Below, piece by piece: positions 6,298 through 7,641 of a stretch of 7,641 nucleotides of DNA. The notes beneath the pieces are model-generated. The model made no database searches. It was not told the origin of the DNA and saw only the letters and a list, made by a program, of their open reading frames with translations. Source of the DNA: an uncultured Eubacteriales bacterium (GTDB lineage: Bacteria; Bacillota; Clostridia; Oscillospirales; CAG-272); the NCBI GenBank assembly GCA_934467435.1, contig CAKSLR010000064.1, positions 1 through 7,641 of the forward strand, read 5' to 3'. A program made the translations under genes and the position numbers. Position 1 is the first letter of the stretch; each line of letters starts with the position of its first letter.

Positions 6298-6322
6298 TGC
6301 GGAAAAAGGCGAAAAATTACCG
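6298..6322. promoter_or_regulatory. Candidate operator between the divergent GH31 and araC promoters (element A copy 2 plus a GCGAAAAAT repeat)
   Basis: TGCGGAAAAAGGCGA (6298-6312) matches element A in the oxidoreductase promoter in 14 of 15 positions. Overlapping it, GCGAAAAAT-xx-CCG (6309-6322) recurs at 6359-6372, exactly 50 bases away. The site lies 6 bases beyond the GH31 -35 box and touches the region just upstream of the regulator's -35 box, so one bound protein could influence both promoters. Confidence 0.4.
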
Positions 6323-6323
6323 C

Positions 6324-6352
6324 TTGACATTTCTTTTTTTCAATCCTATAAT
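6324..6352 (+). promoter_or_regulatory. Perfect consensus promoter of the AraC-family regulator
   Basis: TTGACA (6324-6329), a 17-base spacer and TATAAT (6347-6352). The expected start is near 6359, giving a leader of about 54 bases before the ATG. The -35 boxes of this promoter and the GH31 promoter are 32 bases apart, back to back. Confidence 0.9.
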
Positions 6353-6353
6353 G

Positions 6354-6379
6354 TTCTTGCGAAAAATCGCCGTTTCCCG
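6354..6379. promoter_or_regulatory. Candidate operator over the regulator's transcription start
   Basis: TTCTTGCGAAAAAT (6354-6367) matches element B upstream of the oxidoreductase promoter (12 of 14). It overlaps a second GCGAAAAAT-xx-CCG copy and TCGCCGTTTCCCG (6367-6379), which is close to the reverse complement of element A (11 of 13). A protein bound here would sit at the start site, a position suited to autorepression. Confidence 0.35.
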
Positions 6380-6412
6380 TTCGGCGGAAGTGAAAAAGGA
6401 AAGGAGATTGCC

Positions 6413-7189
6413 ATGTTCGGTGAAATTCATCGCAATGCGCTCTCCGTGCTGCCCTTTGCGGTCAGTACCGCCGGCGCCTCCCCGCGGCAGGAACCGGTGC
6501 ACCGCCCGGAAGGGCTTCCGGTACACGAGTTCATCTGGGTCGGGGGTGGCAGCGGGCTCTTCACCGCAGGCAAGGAGAGCCGCACCCTAACGGCGGGAGA
6601 GGGCGTATTTCTACGCCGCTCCACCCCCCACAGTTACGAGGGCGAGGCGCTTTCGACCCTGTGGTACACCTTTTCGGGGGCGGAGGGGCTCCTCGATTAT
6701 CTCGGGGTCGGGGATTACCGCTTTTTCCGCGTTCCCGATTTTCTGCCCCGCGCGTTTGCGGAGTTTTATTGCAACATTGCGGGAAGGGGCAGCAACCTGC
6801 TGCGCCGTTCGGCGCTCGGGTACGCCTTTACCGTGGATCTGCTTGATGCCGTCTGTACCCCCGAAAAGGAGACGGCGTTCCGGGTGCGGCGATACTTGGA
6901 AAATCACTACAGTGACCCCCTGACGCTGGACGACATTGCGCGCGAGGCGGGCATGGGGCGCTACGCCTTTTGCCGTTACTATCACGCCGCACGCGGCAAA
7001 AGTGTAATGGACGAACTCCGCGCCATCCGCCTGGAAAAAGCAAAAATGCACCTACGCTACAGCACCGAGCCGATTGCGCGCATCGGCGCCCTTTGCGGGT
7101 TTGAAAGCCCGAGTTATTTTATCCGCTGTTTTCGGGAGGAGATCGGCTGCACCCCGCTTGCCTACCGCAAAAAGCACCTGCCCGTCTGA
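6413..7189 (+). CDS. AraC-family transcriptional regulator with cupin-like sensor domain
   Basis: A 258-residue cytoplasmic regulator. The N-terminal half (about 20-95) resembles the AraC sugar-binding cupin: IWVGGGSGLFTAGK, then LTAGEGVFLRRSTPHSYEG, with the Pro-His of the ligand-binding barrel. The C-terminal 100 residues form the two-helix-turn-helix DNA-binding domain: TLDDIAREAGMGRYAFCRYY (171-190) for the first and IARIGALCGFESPSYFIRCF (221-240) for the second, ending in GCTPLAYR, the family hallmark. The start is fixed by AAAGGAG (6400-6406) six bases before the ATG; the reading frame is open far upstream, but that is antisense to GH31. Divergent placement from GH31, and shared elements with the oxidoreductase promoter, suggest it controls both glycosidase units in response to a sugar and may regulate itself. 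The inducer cannot be read from the sequence. Confidence 0.95.
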   Translation: MFGEIHRNALSVLPFAVSTAGASPRQEPVHRPEGLPVHEFIWVGGGSGLFTAGKESRTLTAGEGVFLRRSTPHSYEGEALSTLWYTFSGAEGLLDYLGVGDYRFFRVPDFLPRAFAEFYCNIAGRGSNLLRRSALGYAFTVDLLDAVCTPEKETAFRVRRYLENHYSDPLTLDDIAREAGMGRYAFCRYYHAARGKSVMDELRAIRLEKAKMHLRYSTEPIARIGALCGFESPSYFIRCFREEIGCTPLAYRKKHLPV

Positions 7190-7201
7190 CCAAACAGGCG
7201 G

Positions 7202-7270
7202 TGCCGTCCGCGCGGAACGGCATCAGGCCGCCGTTCTCCGTGTTCCCGGCGCAGCCGCCCGCGCCGGGAA
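7202..7270. repeat. Two short inverted repeats between the regulator and the terminator
   Basis: TGCCGT (7202-7207) pairs with ACGGCA (7217-7222) around the palindrome CCGCGCGG. TCCCGGCGC (7244-7252) pairs with GCGCCGGGA (7261-7269) around an 8-base loop. Neither is followed by a U-tract in either direction, so they are not good terminators by themselves. They may fold in the 3' untranslated region of the regulator message. No gene is visible in 7190-7296. Confidence 0.5.
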
Positions 7271-7296
7271 AAATTCCCCGCGCGTTCCCCCCGACG

Positions 7297-7339
7297 AAAA
7301 AAAGAACCGACCGCGCGTGGCGCGGTCGGTTCTTTTTTT
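7297..7339. terminator. Bidirectional terminator between convergent araC-type and mntP genes
   Basis: GAACCGACCGCG (7304-7315) pairs with CGCGGTCGGTTC (7321-7332) around a 5-base loop, flanked by A7 on the left and T7 on the right. It serves the regulator on the plus strand and the manganese exporter on the minus strand. The exporter's TGA stop overlaps the last T of the structure. Confidence 0.92.
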
Positions 7340-7641
7340 CAGAATGCGATAACCCCGAGGTGTTCCAGCAGGATTTTGAGCCCGAGCAGAATGAGCAGAA
7401 TACCACCGCAAAACTGCGCCCCGAAGCGATAACGCGTGCCGAACACACTGCCGATTTTGACCCCGAGTGCGGAGAGCAGGAAGGTGGTGACCCCGATCAT
7501 GGTGAGAGCGAGCGGCAGGTTGACGTCCGAGAGCACCCCGAAGGTGATACCCACTGCCAGCGCGTCGATGCTGGTGGCGATTGCCATGAGCAACATGGTG
7601 CCGAAGGCAAAGGAGGCATTTGCCTTTTCTTCTCCCCCGAA
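7339..7641 (-). CDS. mntP: MntP-type manganese efflux pump, C-terminal part (gene runs off the right edge)
   Basis: One hundred codons plus a stop are present; the reading frame stays open to the window edge, so the N-terminal half is missing and the internal ATG codons near 7596 are not the start. MntP exports Mn(II) across the inner membrane and has six membrane helices in two related halves. The fragment shows the second half. Helix 4 contains MAIATSIDALAVGITFG with the conserved Asp of the Asp-Ala-Leu-Ala-Val-Gly motif. Helix 5 is LALTMIGVTTFLLSALG, followed by the VKIGSVFG turn. Helix 6 is FCGGILLILLGLKILLEHLG at the C-terminus. The gene is convergent with the regulator and separated by a shared terminator, so it is probably unrelated housekeeping. 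Its promoter, and any manganese riboswitch, would lie outside the window. Confidence 0.9.
   Translation of the reverse strand, partial: FGGEEKANASFAFGTMLLMAIATSIDALAVGITFGVLSDVNLPLALTMIGVTTFLLSALGVKIGSVFGTRYRFGAQFCGGILLILLGLKILLEHLGVIAF

Noticed and set aside
4163..6412. Long N-terminal extension of the AraC-type regulator, open in frame for about 750 codons
   Set aside because: The extension is antisense to GH31 and crosses the divergent promoters; the regulator has its own promoter and ribosome binding site just before 6413.
7119..7448. Minus-strand 109-codon frame overlapping mntP and the regulator's 3' end
   Set aside because: It reads through the terminator stem and opposite two well-supported genes in another frame; no motif or binding site.
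1..7641. Search for tRNA, rRNA, CRISPR repeats, insertion sequences and attachment sites
   Set aside because: No cloverleaf, spaced repeat array, transposase motif or flanking duplication was seen on either strand.

Overview
The window looks like a carbohydrate-use locus from a GC-rich Firmicute of the Clostridia type, plausibly a gut or other anaerobic commensal. This is inferred from strong AGGAGG-type ribosome binding sites, near-perfect TTGACA/TATAAT promoters, dense minus-strand gene packing with long GC-rich stem terminators, and a lipoprotein signal peptide. The species cannot be named from the sequence.

Layout. Five genes lie on the minus strand and are transcribed right to left: a family 31 glycoside hydrolase (6229 to 4310), a Gfo/Idh/MocA NAD(P)-dependent oxidoreductase (4179 to 3166), a hydroxypyruvate-isomerase-like TIM barrel protein (3164 to 2412), a GH42 beta-galactosidase-type enzyme (2357 to 315) and the first 42 residues of a probable lipoprotein (127 to the left edge). 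An AraC-family regulator (6413 to 7189) is divergent from GH31 on the plus strand. It is followed by a bidirectional terminator shared with the convergent C-terminal end of an MntP-type manganese exporter (7339 to the right edge).

Transcription units. Promoters can be read in front of GH31 (TTGTAA/TACAAT with extended -10), the oxidoreductase (perfect TTGACA-17-TATAAT), the regulator (perfect TTGACA-17-TATAAT) and the lipoprotein (TTGCTT-18-TATAAT with extended -10). The oxidoreductase, isomerase and GH42 genes probably form one operon. The first two are separated by one base, and the third follows a strong hairpin that lacks a U-tract on the transcribed strand. A stem-loop at 275-309 closes this operon.

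How the parts may work together. Neither glycosidase shows a signal peptide, so both probably act in the cytoplasm on imported glycosides. The oxidoreductase and TIM-barrel protein would act on the released sugar, or on the glycoside itself by oxidation and isomerisation or elimination. No transporter is visible. The regulator is a natural candidate for control of both glycosidase units: the araC/GH31 intergenic region and the oxidoreductase promoter share two short sequence elements (14/15 and 12/14 identical). The most interesting leads are this shared candidate operator set, the noncanonical active-site motifs of the GH31 enzyme, and the tightly coupled oxidoreductase/TIM-barrel pair among glycosidases.
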